NCBI RefSeq assembly: GCF_020520425.1 | Contig: NC_079487.1 | Location: 61,791,898 to 61,855,897, forward strand | DNA length: 64,000 bases | Direction of reading: 5' to 3' | Source of the DNA: Spinacia oleracea | Taxonomy: Eukaryota > Streptophyta > Magnoliopsida > Caryophyllales > Amaranthaceae | Shown: piece after piece, positions 22,019 to 32,677 of the stretch | How positions within the stretch are numbered: the stretch's first letter is position 1 | Layout of the letters: every line of letters begins with the position of its first letter | Notes under the pieces: generated by a model | Told to the model about the DNA's origin: nothing | The model's input: the letters and a program-made list of their open reading frames with translations, nothing else | The model's database searches: none | Translations under genes and position numbers: made by a program

Positions 22019-25000
22019 TGTAACACCCTAGTAATTCCTTGCTTTTATAAAACCATTTTCCAATTTAAAATAAAGGAATTACTAAAGTATTACCGCCACC
22101 GTGATAACGGTTAAGGCTAGTACCAGAATTACGCAGCGGAATTTAATGTCAACTAACTTTTAAAATATAATTAATGTAATATTGAGACCTCCTACAATTT
22201 GGAACCATAACGGCCCAAAAACCAAAACATAAATAGTTCAAACATTTCAAACATAATTAAAGTATAATTAAATAGCTTCAAAGTACGAAAACATGCAACT
22301 CTCTCGATCATCCCAAGCAACATGATTCCGATCTACCAACCTGCTATATTATTCTACTCCCCATCAATGCAAGTGCAAATGATAGATCATCATAGGGCCA
22401 TTAAGGCAAAGGCCATGACCAAAACACACAAAGCACGTAGTTAGCAAAAGCTGAGTACTTACAAGCATAGAGTGAATGAAACTAAAACATGCATCACTCA
22501 CTAAGTACTAATCAACATGCAAAAGCATATAATAATAAACAATCAATCATGAATACAAGACTCGACGCTTGACTCACAATTCAATTAGAATAAGCTTCGA
22601 ACGGGCCAAAAGAAAGTTCCATAAAGGAAAAGGTGATGGGAGCCAACCATACACCAATTAATAAATAATAAAATCGGGCCATACCGAGTGTCGGGCCATA
22701 CCGACGGAATTCCTGCGCATATTATAAATGAAACAACGTCTTGTATCATTAGTAGGAGTACGAGCTTTCCGGCAAGACTCCCCCCATTGTTCATACTCAA
22801 GGTATATACGTTCCAAGAGTTTTGAAGCTTGTTCCGGTTGCACTTTACGTTTATTAATATTTTATTTGAAGGTGAACTCAAGAATCAACAATGTACATTC
22901 ATACAATTAATAAACAACAACCAAAACAACCTTATTTTAATGCTTTAAGACTTGTGATCAACCAAGCAAGACTCTTGTGAAATTACTACCATGTTCCTCC
23001 TCACCAAAGTGAGACTCCACATCATGCACATTAACATGAGGGTTGTGCCCTTGCACAACAAATCCTAATTCATTTTATACATAATATTCCCAACTAAACC
23101 CTACATATGCGGTGGCTTACATGAGCTAACCCTTCACATGTGGTAAAATAAATAGTACTACGAAGTACGAATAATTGGCTCAAAGTATGCTAGACATCCC
23201 GTACAATAGCATACAAATAAATAATCCATCCCTTGCATGTGAAACAAACCATACATGCATAAATATTGAACAACATGATTGACAATGAAATCCATACTCA
23301 TAACAATCCCAACATGCTTGTTCAACCAATAATTCAACGATTCCAATATAATAATCCACATGATCGTTCACCAAGACAAACATGAATCCACCAAGTTCAC
23401 GTAATATAATTCACATCAATAACAATCATGTAATGTCCCCTGACAATTAATGTGGTCTCCCTAGACTTGTACGTACTTGGAATACCTAAGTACGGGGGCC
23501 ACTGTGCGAATCACGGCTTACTAGAAATCAACTCCTATAAACACAATGGAGAAACTTAATTATTATCCATGTTTACTAAATTTCCATCAACTTTGTTTAG
23601 TTTTAAAACACTCGAATTAATTAGAACTTAATCGTTCATTAATAAAATAATAGTCTAAATCAATCGTTTAAAACCCTAGCATGAAATTAATTTATTTTCA
23701 TGTATAAAACCATTAAAAGTCGACGTTTTAAGTCTTTACAATATTCTGAAAAAATATAATTGATTATAATAATTAAATTCATCATCTAATTATGCTAATC
23801 AATCGCCCAAAAGGCTTAGATTAAAACTCCAATCATAGTTTGTAATTAAAACCATTAAAACTAATAAAAATTGAAGCTTTAATATATACTTCAAATCTGA
23901 AAATTATAATATTTCAATTCAAAACATTCTTCAATAATTCAAACATACAAATCCTCAAAATTCGGTGTTCATAACCAATCCCAGCATTTTAATTAATCAA
24001 AACCAATAATAATAATATAATTTAAATACAGAATTGAAATAGAATAGGCAAGGAAGAAGAGAATTATACCGAACCGGCCTATAGCACGGTACAATCACGA
24101 TTTGAATGTGATTGGGCGCAAAAAGATCAAAGGAATACGGAATATAACACACGACAACACACACGACTTGTGTGTGCGCATGTGGTGCGACGGGACAGCA
24201 ACGAAGGCACGGGCAAGGCTCGCGGCTGGGCGTCGAGCATGAGAGAGCACCGAGTGTGCGAGGTGGAATGGCGTCGAGGGCAACAAACAACAGCAGCAGC
24301 AACAACACTCGGCAAAGGCACGAGTGTTGTGCGGGGATGCAACGACGAAGCTAGACAACAACACGGGCGAGGGCCACGAGTGTTGTGCAACGAGGGGCAA
24401 GGCACACGCAAGAAGTGCTCGGCTGGGCACGGGTGAGGGTGAAGGCAGCAGCGACGAGCAAGGCTCGGGGCTGGGCTGTGCACGGACGAGAGCAAAAGAG
24501 AGAGGAGAGAAAAGTGAAGTACTGCAGCAGGAATTTAGAATGCTCATAACTTCTGATTTATAACTCGAAATTGATCGATTCTTGAGGAAAAGTTCAAGAA
24601 CTTTTTGATATCTACAACTTTGAAGAAGAAATCTTTTTCTGAAAACGAACGGAAGTAGGAGAAAAACGGCCAAACATAAGTTCGACGAAAGAAAGAAGAA
24701 TGTAGGGTTAGGGTTTTATTTTTAGGTTTAATGAATAATAGGGAGCGATTTTGAGGGTGAGCACCTATATTTATAGGCTTAGGAAACCCAAAGATGGGCT
24801 AGGCTTTAGGATTCCCTTTCGGGCTTCATTAAACATAGGATGAGCTTGTTTAATTTGTTTGGACTTGAACTTGGAATTGAATTGGGCTTGATTCATTTAA
24901 AATCGTTTTACTTTTGAAACCCAATTAAATTCACAACATTAAATAATAAATTCTTTTGGTAATAATTAAATTAACTAATAAATATTCTAATCAAATAAAA

Positions 25001-25108
25001 TACATTTAAATAACATTTAAATGCGTTTTAAATTCTAAAAATCATAAAAATACTTTATAAATATAATAAAATATATTTATAAAATACAGAAAAATACGAG
25101 GTATTACA
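22019..25108 (-). repeat. 5' LTR of the Tekay-like gypsy element
   Basis: It is 3090 bp, nearly identical to 7850-10937. In the minus sense it begins TGTAATACCTCG and ends GGTGTTACA. As the 5' LTR it holds the promoter for the element. It is bordered on the right by AATAT, the target-site duplication in the copia LTR. A 192-codon minus-strand frame (24095-24673) is also present in the other LTR; near-identity of the two LTRs is enough to explain that. Confidence 0.93.
24764..24777 (-). promoter_or_regulatory. TATA box of the gypsy 5' LTR
   Basis: On the minus strand the sequence reads CCTATAAATATAGG, a near-perfect palindromic TATA element, with an A/T-rich start region 30-40 bp downstream followed by AAACCCTAACCCTA-type leader sequence. 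It is the likely start of transcription toward gag. Confidence 0.6.
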
Positions 25109-26039
25109 AATATTGTCAGAATCGGAAATATTATCGGAATCGGAAAATAATTCCGGAAAAGGAAATATTAAATATTTGTTCGAAACGGAAATTAATTCCG
25201 GAATCGGAAATGTTAAATATTGTTCGTATCGGAAATGAATTCCGGAATCGGGAATTTAATCGGAAGCGTATCGTACGAATTAACATCAGACGAGACTTGC
25301 TAGACGAAGGCCCAACACGAAGCCAGGCCGTCGCCTAGCAAGCCATACGCATCAAAACCACACGCCAAAGCCTCACCAGGCCCAGCGCAAGGCCAGGTCC
25401 AGCTAGGCGTGGCGCGCGCACGGATCAGGTGGGCTGCGAGCATTGGGCCAAGGCGACGTGCAGTTCGCGTGGGCCGCGAGGCATGCGCGCGGGCTGTGCG
25501 GTGTTCGTGCTCGTGTGCATGCTATACGAATCCTAAAGCTATCGGATTTCGTGCTATGATTAAATCCTAATCCTAGAAGATAGAAATTAATTATTTAGAG
25601 TTCTAAAAGGATTCCAATTAATTAATTAGTATTCTAACAGGATTCGAAATCCTTTTCCATGATTCTATAAATATATGCCTAGGGTCATAAATTTATACAA
25701 GAGTTTTTAACAAGTATTCATACAATAAAAGCTGTGATTTTTGAGCAGAAAAATCAGTCACATTACTTGCCCATTTAGCCGAAAATAATAGTACCTTAAG
25801 GGCGATTCTAGTTGGTCAATCTTAAGGCGGATCCGGACGTGTTGTGGACTATCTACGGAGGGACGACACTTGGAGTCCTAAAGACTTGTTCTTGTTCGGT
25901 TCAGGCGCAGCAAGGGAGGGCACGCTACAAAGTGTATGCATCTAAATTATGCTAACTGATTATGTGTAAATAATATGTTTCCTGGCATTAAGGTTTTTTC
26001 CGCATGATTTATGTTTTTCATATGTATCATAACCTAACA
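25109..26039 (+). repeat. Copia 3' LTR, second part
   Basis: It continues the LTR broken at 7849: AATATTGTCAGAATCGG picks up exactly where CGGAAATAT stopped. It has the repeated CGGAAT/CGGAAA words, a GC-rich block (25300-25510), a TATA box at 25676-25683 (TATAAATA), the conserved block CTTAAGGGCGATTCTAG near 25796, and ends CATAACCTAACA at 26039, the same terminus as at 40572, 49607 and 60478. Confidence 0.92.
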
Positions 26040-26098
26040 ATTCGAACCCACATCTTTTGTGCTTTTGCACAATGCTATACCAATTGAGCTAGTAGGCT
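26040..26098 (-). pseudogene. Truncated tRNA-like sequence (tRNA pseudogene or SINE head)
   Basis: Read on the minus strand it has TAGCTCAATTGG (A-box/D-arm-like), a stem TTGTG...CACAA, and GTGGGTTCGAAT (B-box/T-arm-like). The 3' side of the T-stem and acceptor are absent because the copia LTR ends at 26039, inside the T-arm. The anticodon loop appears to be six bases, so this is probably a decayed tRNA or a tRNA-derived SINE and not a working tRNA. Confidence 0.55.
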
Positions 26099-26484
26099 AG
26101 TGTTTTAAATAGAATGAATAAAAGTAAAACAAAAACTCAAAAATTTGTGGAGACGGCAAAAAAGGGTCAGTGAAGCCTATTATCCAACCTGAAGAATATA
26201 TAACCAGAATGATCCTTTTCTTCTGTGTGTCCTTAGTGTCAGAAGGCTCAAAGATATGGAAATGCTCACTACTCGCCTGCTTTTACCAAAGATGCTCACT
26301 CTAGCCTGTAACATGAAATAAATACGAGATCAACATACAAACAAGAGGATTTGACTCACTGACAAATTTCGATGCTTTAATAAAAATGACTTTATTCTAA
26401 TAGGTGAACAAAACAACAACAGAACATAATGAAAAAAGGGATAAATCTTGTAAAAAAGACATAGGTTTAAGAAATTTGACTCAC

Positions 26485-26685
26485 ATTCCCCTCCGTGATC
26501 CTTGACGGTGAAAGCTTCTGTTTTTGCTTCATGAATACGAACACCTTCACCATAACCTGAGACAACCTTTAGACCTAATCTGAACTGTCTGCTTCTTATC
26601 AAGCTTGAATTATCAGTGATTTTCAGTTCTCCAAGAGTTCCTACATCTTTCGTTGTCACTTGCACATGTCCAGTTAAAAGGGAGA
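26485..26685 (-). pseudogene. Single exon of a CBP60-type calmodulin-binding protein gene
   Basis: On the minus strand this exon encodes [38 protein letters not shown] and [19 protein letters not shown], which I recognise as the core of the Calmodulin_bind (CBP60) domain of plant defence-related transcription factors such as CBP60g/SARD1. It is bounded by an acceptor-like AAAGAG and a strong donor AAT|GTGAGT. I found no neighbouring CBP60 exon: the next one would have to lie at 26101-26480, where nothing matches, and the N-terminal exons are not visible at 26700-28200. It is therefore an isolated exon or gene fragment; the intact family protein is around 450-650 residues. Confidence 0.75.
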
Positions 26686-28222
26686 CTCTTTATACATGTA
26701 TGGAAAATTTTGCAACTAGTTTTTCTCAAACATAAGGCACAATAAACTGACTCCGGTTCTGGGTATAGCTGATAACATCTAATTTTTGTCCCTGGAACAA
26801 GCAAATAATAATAATAGTTAGACAGAAAGATCACTACAATCTCAACACCTTCAAGACCTTGATATGCATAATTTTATATTCAGGGTGTTTGGAAAAAGCA
26901 CATTAGAGGAAAAGAGCAGATTAGAATCATTAGATTCTAAATAATAGATTTGACTAGTTATATTTGGCGGTGTTTGAAAATAGTACAGAAACTTAGTTAG
27001 TACACTCTCCTTCCAAACATAATTTTCCTGTTAAGCTTTTAGCATACCTATTACTATAGAGTGGAGGAAGACAATTATTCACCCTGTATCAGGAGAGGTT
27101 ACCACTTACCTAGGGGCTAGAAAGCCTCATGCCAGGGAGGTTACCTACTTACCTATGGTAAGAAATTAAGCATCATGCCAGCTTAATTCAAGATTTTCAC
27201 CCAAAATGATCTTTGGCATGAGTTACTGCCTTCGTAAGTGGGAAATACTATTGTTTCAAGTCATCTCAGTCTCATAATTGTTGAGCAATCCAAGAAGACT
27301 GTCCTCTAACTTTCTCGAGATACTCTATCGACTCCTAAAAAGGTGTCACAAAAGTGGGTTAATTTTGGGCTCGTATCAGATATGATTCAAATGGCCATTT
27401 AGGCATTCATGTTAATTGTTAACTTCGTTGATTCCAACAGTTAACTTATATTCGAGTATCACCAACCAAACCTGTCTATATATTCATAAACTGGCCTTCG
27501 GTAAAGTATGATGAAATGACCTGATATATTCACTTCTCTAGTCTGCATTGTCACTGATTCCTGACAGATAACTACAATAACTAAAGACAACGTACAACAG
27601 CGTAAATTAAACTCGCAGAGCTGGGAGCATCCATCTGTTATCACTACAAATTTCAAAAAGATTTCACTAAATGTTCATCACCATCTGAATACCATCAACT
27701 GCCTCCGAAAGAACATGAAATGCACACAATCTGCAGAACTTGCCTGACCCATACTGCAGACAGAACATGTACAAGACCTCAGCAAACTAACTCAAAGTAA
27801 AACATAAAATTCTTTATGGTTTTAAACATACAAGAAATCCTCCCTTTTTTTAATATCAGATCTTCATTGGCTCTAAAGTGGTGCTAAGATGACTCAATTC
27901 TTGCTCTCACAAATATACATGAGATTTGAATAATGCAAAACTTAATCAATAGAAAACAATAATTAAACGGAATTAAACAAACAAACAAAAACTAATTCAA
28001 ACCCTAATTTGTAAAATCGGTCAAAAATATCAACAAAACAAGATCAGGAACATGAATAAGGGAACAAAACATTATTCGAAAACCTAATTGTATACAAATC
28101 AAATACATGAACATAAAAATAATAATCAGCAAAATCGAAGAACAACGGCATACTAATTGAATGTAGAGAGAGAAATTAAAATAGCAAAAATTGAAACAAA
28201 ATCCAAAAAATCAAATACGTAC
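26686..28222. other. Stretch with no recognised gene, possible intronic sequence
   Basis: AT-rich with no convincing coding exon. Near 27100-27190 there is a diverged tandem duplication (GAGGTTACC...CATGCCAG twice). It lies between a CBP60-like exon and a 5' exon on the same strand, so it may be introns of one gene. The stretch 26101-26484 on the other side of the exon also holds nothing I recognise. Confidence 0.5.
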
Positions 28223-28410
28223 CTGGCAAAATAATTGGAAGAGAGTCGTAAAAAAAGGTGAAGATATTTGCAAGAACAACGAGAAACAACGTACGAAGTT
28301 GAAGAAGATGAAGCCCGATAGTAGAGAGGATTTGCAGGAGGAGAGAGAAAATTGAATGAAGAGAGAGAAAGAATTATGGGAATCACTATTGTGTGGGAAG
28401 GAGGTCATTC
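28223..28410 (-). other. Probable first exon (mostly 5' UTR) of an unassigned gene
   Basis: On the minus strand there is a pyrimidine-rich leader (TCTTTCTCTCTCTTCATTC) ending in an excellent donor TTTGCCAG|GTACGTA at 28223/28222. The composition is that of a plant 5' UTR exon. It may be the first exon of the gene whose CBP60-like exon lies 1.5 kb downstream, but no coding link is visible. Confidence 0.4.
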
Positions 28411-28766
28411 AACGCCGAGTATTTACCAAAATACCCTTAATGATTGATTTGAGCGGGTGAAATATGAGCTGTTAGATTGATTTGATCGACGACTGAAATT
28501 AGTTTTCAGTTCTCATCTTAAGGGGGTGTGTGTATTATTAGATTTAAATTTAAATTTTTTAAACAAATATACTTCATAATAAAAAATATCTCCCCAAATT
28601 ATTTTGATGGTCTACTTTTTCTAGAGAAACTTTACGAATAATTTTTTTTACTTAACATAATTTTTGGTTTTCTTTTATATATATTTCCGCACACATATAT
28701 GTACGCAAGAGAAAGGGTGTACAATTATTCATTCGTCATACATGTACTAATGTAGTCATACATGTA
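28411..28766. other. Intergenic AT-rich stretch with an exact 20-bp tandem duplication
   Basis: No gene is seen. Two exact copies of GTCATACATGTACTAATGTA lie at 28735-28754 and 28755-28774; the second overlaps the stop codon of the thaumatin-like gene. Confidence 0.7.
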
Positions 28767-29859
28767 CTAATGTAGTAAATTAGAAGCATATCGTTGTAGA
28801 CTATGACCCCATCCCGCAGGACAGAAGGTAATATAAAGCTCCTTCACCAAACAACTCACCAAAGGCGAAGGAGAATCATAAGCATAACTAACATAAGACG
28901 GACAAGCGCTCTTAAAAACAGTCGAATACAAGCTTGGCCTACACTTTTCAGGGCTCCCATACTCGTTCCTGCAACAAAATCCATCCCAATCGAACGCAAG
29001 ACAAGCACTCTTACAAGCAACAACATTCCCTCTTCCATCATTTACTTGCAACTCTAAGGGACAAATCTCTTTTATATCTCTCAAGCATCCTCTTATGGCG
29101 CATTTGGGTGACCGCCCGGCAATGACGGAGACAGGCAGGTTGTACCCGTCCACGAGACTAATGTCGTAGAAGCTTGGTTGGTTTTTATCTGTTTGAAATG
29201 TGAGTTCAACTAATGTTGCTGGGGTTTTTCCTATGAGTCCATTGCACTCGAGGCGCCCGTCACAGTCCCCTGTTTGACAAGCAGGTCTCCATGTTGGGTT
29301 GTTTGTGATGTTGTTATCTCCGCTATCTTCCTTGAAGTTGCACCCGGTTCGTGCCCAGATGCGGCCGCTCCAGTCCCATGGAGTGTTTATTTGTGATGAC
29401 TGCTCGGATTTTAGGCAGAACCCACCATTGGCTATCATCGGATGGCCTGTGTTAGGGGCTGTTGCTGGCCATATTGTGAAAGGGCATTTGTTGGTCACCA
29501 CTATAGGTACTATGTGTCCACTTACTCCTGCAACTTAAGGTAATTAATTAATGCCCCGTCAATACATTCCGCAACAATTAAGATAAATGATAGAAAGTGA
29601 GGAATAAGTATGGAAAGTGGGATGTAGTAAGAAACAAATAATAAAAAATTAGGTTGAGTGGAGTCGTGTAAGAAAATAATAGGTTTGAGCAAATGTGTGG
29701 CAAATTCTAAGGTAATTACTTTTTGGATTCTCATAATCCCTTAGAATAGGTTGAACAATAAATAAATTTTGTTAAAAGGCCAAAAGGAAGAGAAGAGAGC
29801 CTACCGTATAGAAGTAAATGGCAAACGATGGTACCGATAACTTGCTTATGTAGCTTCAT
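28767..29859 (-). CDS. Thaumatin-like protein (PR-5 family), two exons
   Basis: A secreted plant defence protein of the thaumatin/osmotin fold, typically antifungal and stress-induced. Exon 1 is 29805-29859 (MKLHKQVIGTIVCHLLLYG, a signal-peptide core) and ends at donor TACG|GTAG. The intron is 29528-29804 with acceptor TTGCAG. Exon 2 is 28767-29527. The spliced frame is 816 nt, 271 residues. The mature part begins about VVTNKCPFTIWPA and has the family cysteines (GDC, LEC, SPKC, GFCC, SAC, ITFC). Conserved acidic-cleft residues are in VELTF and DISLVDGYNLP. I count 17 cysteines after the signal peptide; 16 fit thaumatin and the extra one is in NGGFCLKSEQ. The protein also runs 15 residues past the usual ITFCP end. 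A TATA element is 75 bp upstream. The gene looks intact. An intron inside or just after the signal peptide is frequent in this family. Confidence 0.93.
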
Positions 29860-29929
29860 TATGGTTGTCAAGAGGAGAACAATATAATCTGAGAACAAAG
29901 TAATCCGAGAACTCTAGTCTACGGAAATT

Positions 29930-29941
29930 GATTTATAGAAT
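29930..29941 (-). promoter_or_regulatory. TATA box of the thaumatin-like gene
   Basis: On the minus strand TTCTATAAATC lies about 75 bp upstream of the start codon, placing a likely transcription start some 45 bp before the ATG. No other element upstream is clear enough to call. Confidence 0.55.
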
Positions 29942-30555
29942 AGATAGTGTGGTGACTGGTGACTGGTAATTAACGTTGTACACCAGTATTTGTTAATTCT
30001 TTGATTATGCTTAAAGAATTGTGATAATCTTGACTTATTATTATTATTATCTTTTAATACAAGAAACAAACGTGTCTCTATGCCTCTATATACACCTAAT
30101 TACTGCATTACCTACCTTGCAAGACAAATTACGAAAACGCAAGTTTATTTATTTATGTAATTTTATTTCCCTATTGATGGCATTATAATTGCATTTATCT
30201 GAAAATTAAGACACGCTAATTTTTTATGCACGCGATATGTTCTTATAATTTAAAATTTTGCACACAATAATACTTAATTGGTTAATTAGTTTCTGTCATT
30301 TTTATTGATAAAATTTGGTGATTTTGGTAATATAAACTGTTTTAAGTGTTTAATATATTTTTTTAAATTTACAAGGGTAAAATCGGAATTCACTTTTTTT
30401 GACACCGATTCAGACGTTTCTTTATATAATAGAGATATAAATCGGCTCAAAATTGTGAAAGTAGTTCGTTAAGTTATATAGAATAGATGTTGGGTATTTT
30501 ATTTTGTTTTACGCAAAACAAATATATATATTCTAAGGGATTACAACAGCTTTTG
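29942..30555. other. AT-rich intergenic region
   Basis: It separates the thaumatin-like gene from the orphan promoter at 30556. No ORF or RNA gene is seen. A TATATAATAGAGATATA-type motif occurs near 30422-30439. Confidence 0.6.
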
Positions 30556-30633
30556 TGTCAGGCGGCCTGACAGGCGCGTGGGGGTACGACCAACTCACTC
30601 GCCCACGCGCGTGATGTCACGCGCATATAAAAG
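30556..30633 (+). promoter_or_regulatory. Orphan core promoter with two palindromes and a TATA box
   Basis: TGTCAGGCGGCCTGACA (30556-30572) has 8-bp arms around one base. GCGCGTGATGTCACGCGC (30607-30624) has 8-bp arms around a TG centre and a CRE/bZIP-like TGATGTCA core. ATATAAAAG (30625-30633) follows at once as the TATA element. Together they look like a plant core promoter. Confidence 0.6.
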
Positions 30634-30639
30634 CATTTT

Positions 30640-30905
30640 TTCTTTCTCCTCCTTGTTTCATCCGCACATTCCTTTAGTCTCTTCTCTCTCCTCCCTTCTC
30701 TCTCCTATCTCCTCTCTCCCCTCTCTCGTTCATCTTGCCTTCATCTATCATCGCCAGAGTTAACAACCACCACCACAATCAAGCCCACCAGGTTCCGATG
30801 TCAACATTCTACGCCTTTTGATCTCCTTTTAGTTTCAATTTCAAGTTTCATCTAAACCCTAATTGAATCTTCGATTATCGATTTTCTGACAACAGGAGGC
30901 AGTGG
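30640..30905 (+). other. CT-rich 5' leader with a possible leader intron, cut by a retrotransposon
   Basis: It contains a pyrimidine-rich stretch (30650-30745), then CCACCAG|GTTCCGATG as a possible donor near 30790 and TGACAACAG|GAGG as a possible acceptor near 30897. The gypsy LTR begins at about 30906. No coding sequence remains attached. It may be the 5' end of a host gene, or of the MULE whose 3' half lies beyond 50949. Confidence 0.4.
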
Positions 30906-31201
30906 TGTGATATGGGACACATAAGTCATCATAGTAGTTTTGGAGGGAAAAGCAGTTGGCAAAAGTTAGTTAGTATAGTTACTAGCTTTTGGAATAAATT
31001 AGTTCCTTAAATTTAGGAAAGTTGTTGTTGGTTAGCTAATGTAATATTGTCAGCATATAAACCGAATGATCCTTGTAATTGAGAATCAATCAATACAACA
31101 ACAATTTCCTCATCTCTCTCTTTCTCTCTCTATTCTGTTATCTCTCTCTCTCTCTCTCTACAACAACAATTTCCTCATCTCTCTCTTTCTCTCTCTATTC
31201 T

Positions 31202-31268
<67 letters not shown>

Positions 31269-31332
31269 TCCGCATTCTAAAAATTCTCAACAAACTCCAT
31301 TAATAAGGAGGCTTGGGTGAGCTCCCTTATCA
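30906..31332 (+). repeat. 5' LTR of the truncated gypsy element, with a (CT)n tract
   Basis: It begins about TGTGATATGGGACACATAAG and ends CCCTTATCA just before the PBS. A TATA-like CATATAAA is at 31053. A segment starting CAACAACAATTTCCTC is tandemly duplicated (31096 and 31161), and the second copy has expanded to a (CT)n microsatellite (about 31206-31263). Confidence 0.8.
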
Positions 31333-31347
31333 TTGGTATCAGAGCAG
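31333..31347 (+). promoter_or_regulatory. Primer-binding site (initiator-Met tRNA type)
   Basis: TTGGTATCAGAGCAG contains the perfect 12-base complement TGGTATCAGAGC, directly after the LTR end. Confidence 0.85.
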
Positions 31348-31424
31348 ACTGCTGCCGATTCCTCTTGTTTTTGTAATTGTGGTGTCCAGTCCTGGCTCCT
31401 GCTGCTACTAGAAGGAAGACAACC

Positions 31425-32677
31425 ATGGATGATCAGTTCAGAAATCTGGAGAAAAGGTTGGAGGAGCAAAATTCCAAATTAGAAGACCAGAACAAGAAAA
31501 TGGAACAAAAATTTGATGAAATGATGAAATTTATGCAAACGATCAAGGATTCAGCTACCAGTCATGAGGATACCTCCTTCACCAGTCCCAGATCCAATTT
31601 TTCCAGAACCTTAGGTATGAATCTAAAGTTATCTTTTCCTAGGTTTGATGGTTCGAATCCTAGAATTTGGGTGAGAAAATGTTGCAAGTATTTTTCTATG
31701 TGTAAAATACCTGAAGAACAGAAGGTTGATCTTGCATCTCTTAACATGATTGACAAAGCTGAAAGTTGGATGATGAACTACTTATCAGTTAGGAAGAGTG
31801 TGATAGTTGATTGGAATGATTTTGTAGCTGACTTATATGCTAGATTCAGAGATAACTCAGCACAAAATGTGGTAGAAAACTTTAACAAATTGCAGCAAAC
31901 TGGTTCATTAGAAGATTATGTTGATGAGTTTGAGAATCTGAGATCAATTATGATGATGAACAACCACATTTTACCTGTGGCATACATATTGGAGAGTTTT
32001 GTTGGTGGACTCAAATTAGCTGTTAAACCCTTTGTGAAAGCATTTAAACCAGACTCTATTTCTGAAGCCATAGATTTGGCTAGATTTCAGGAAGAAAATC
32101 TACTGGCCACTAGCCACAAATCCACCTACAAACATATTACTATAGTCCAAAACCCTTACAGTCTGTTCAACTCATCCCTAATACCAAGCCACCACTCTTG
32201 CCTACCCCACAAACTAAGCCAAACACTACCTTATCCTTAACCAAATACCCCCAAAAGGTTCAGAAACTTCAAATATATTCCTGCAGATGTGAGACAAGAG
32301 AAAATAGCAAAAGGACTATGCTACTATTGTGATGCACCTTATGATAGAATCATAAGTGTCAATTCAGAGAACCATAATTATTTATAGTGGAAATTGTTGG
32401 TGATGAAGTTGAGGAGCTTAGTGACAGTGAAGAGTTAGAGTTGGGTGAGAAGGAAGTCAGTGAGCCACAAATCTCCATGAGTGCATTGTCTTGTAGCCAA
32501 GGGTTTAGCACCATGAGAGTCAGAGGAATGGTAAAGGGAAAACCTATACAAATTTTAATAGATTCTGGTAGTACACATAATTTTGTGGATCTCAACATAG
32601 CTCAGAAGTTAGGGTGCAAGTTGGAAATCATACCCCCTCAAGCCATCACTGTGGAAGATGGCAATCACCTAGCCTGT
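31425..32677 (+). pseudogene. Decayed gypsy gag, zinc-knuckle remnant and protease start
   Basis: From MDDQFRNLEKRLEEQNSKLE (a coiled-coil-like N-terminus) the frame runs to 32240 with a capsid domain (PRFDGSNPRIWVRKCCKYFS, then LADLYARFRDNSAQ-like and VENFNKLQQTGSLEDYVDEF). Past the stop, CYYCDAPYD near 32320 is a damaged zinc knuckle. A third frame (32387-32677) has LSDSEELELGEKE and the aspartic protease motif LIDSGSTHNFVD. The frame is cut at 32677 by the solo LTR and continues after 38203. It is an inactive copy because of the frame breaks. Confidence 0.85.

Larger units (their letters stand above)
7850..25108 (-). mobile_element. Ty3/gypsy chromovirus (Tekay/Del-like), 17.3 kb, carrying a LINE
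   Basis: A minus-strand LTR retrotransposon with two nearly identical 3.09-kb LTRs that end TGTAATACC...GGTGTTACA when read in its own sense, flanked by the 5-bp duplication AATAT. Its interior on the minus strand carries, in order from the right, leader, gag, protease, RT/RNase H and integrase with a chromodomain-like end, so the order is that of Ty3/gypsy. All coding parts are broken by stops and frameshifts. Removing the 4.95-kb LINE at 11094-16040 leaves about 12.3 kb. Long LTRs, the TGTAATACC end and the chromodomain-like remnant point to the Tekay/Del lineage; the lineage is my inference. Confidence 0.92.

Noticed and set aside
24095..24673. 192-codon minus-strand ORF in the gypsy LTR, also at 9927-10502
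   Set aside because: It is present in both LTRs because they are nearly identical. It spans a GC-rich block, has Ser/Pro/Leu/Arg low complexity and no domain; one indel (an extra Cys codon) distinguishes the two.
30403..30555. Possible MITE or MULE terminal end near the TATAATAGAGATATA motif
   Set aside because: No matching inverted copy or target duplication was found within the intergenic region.
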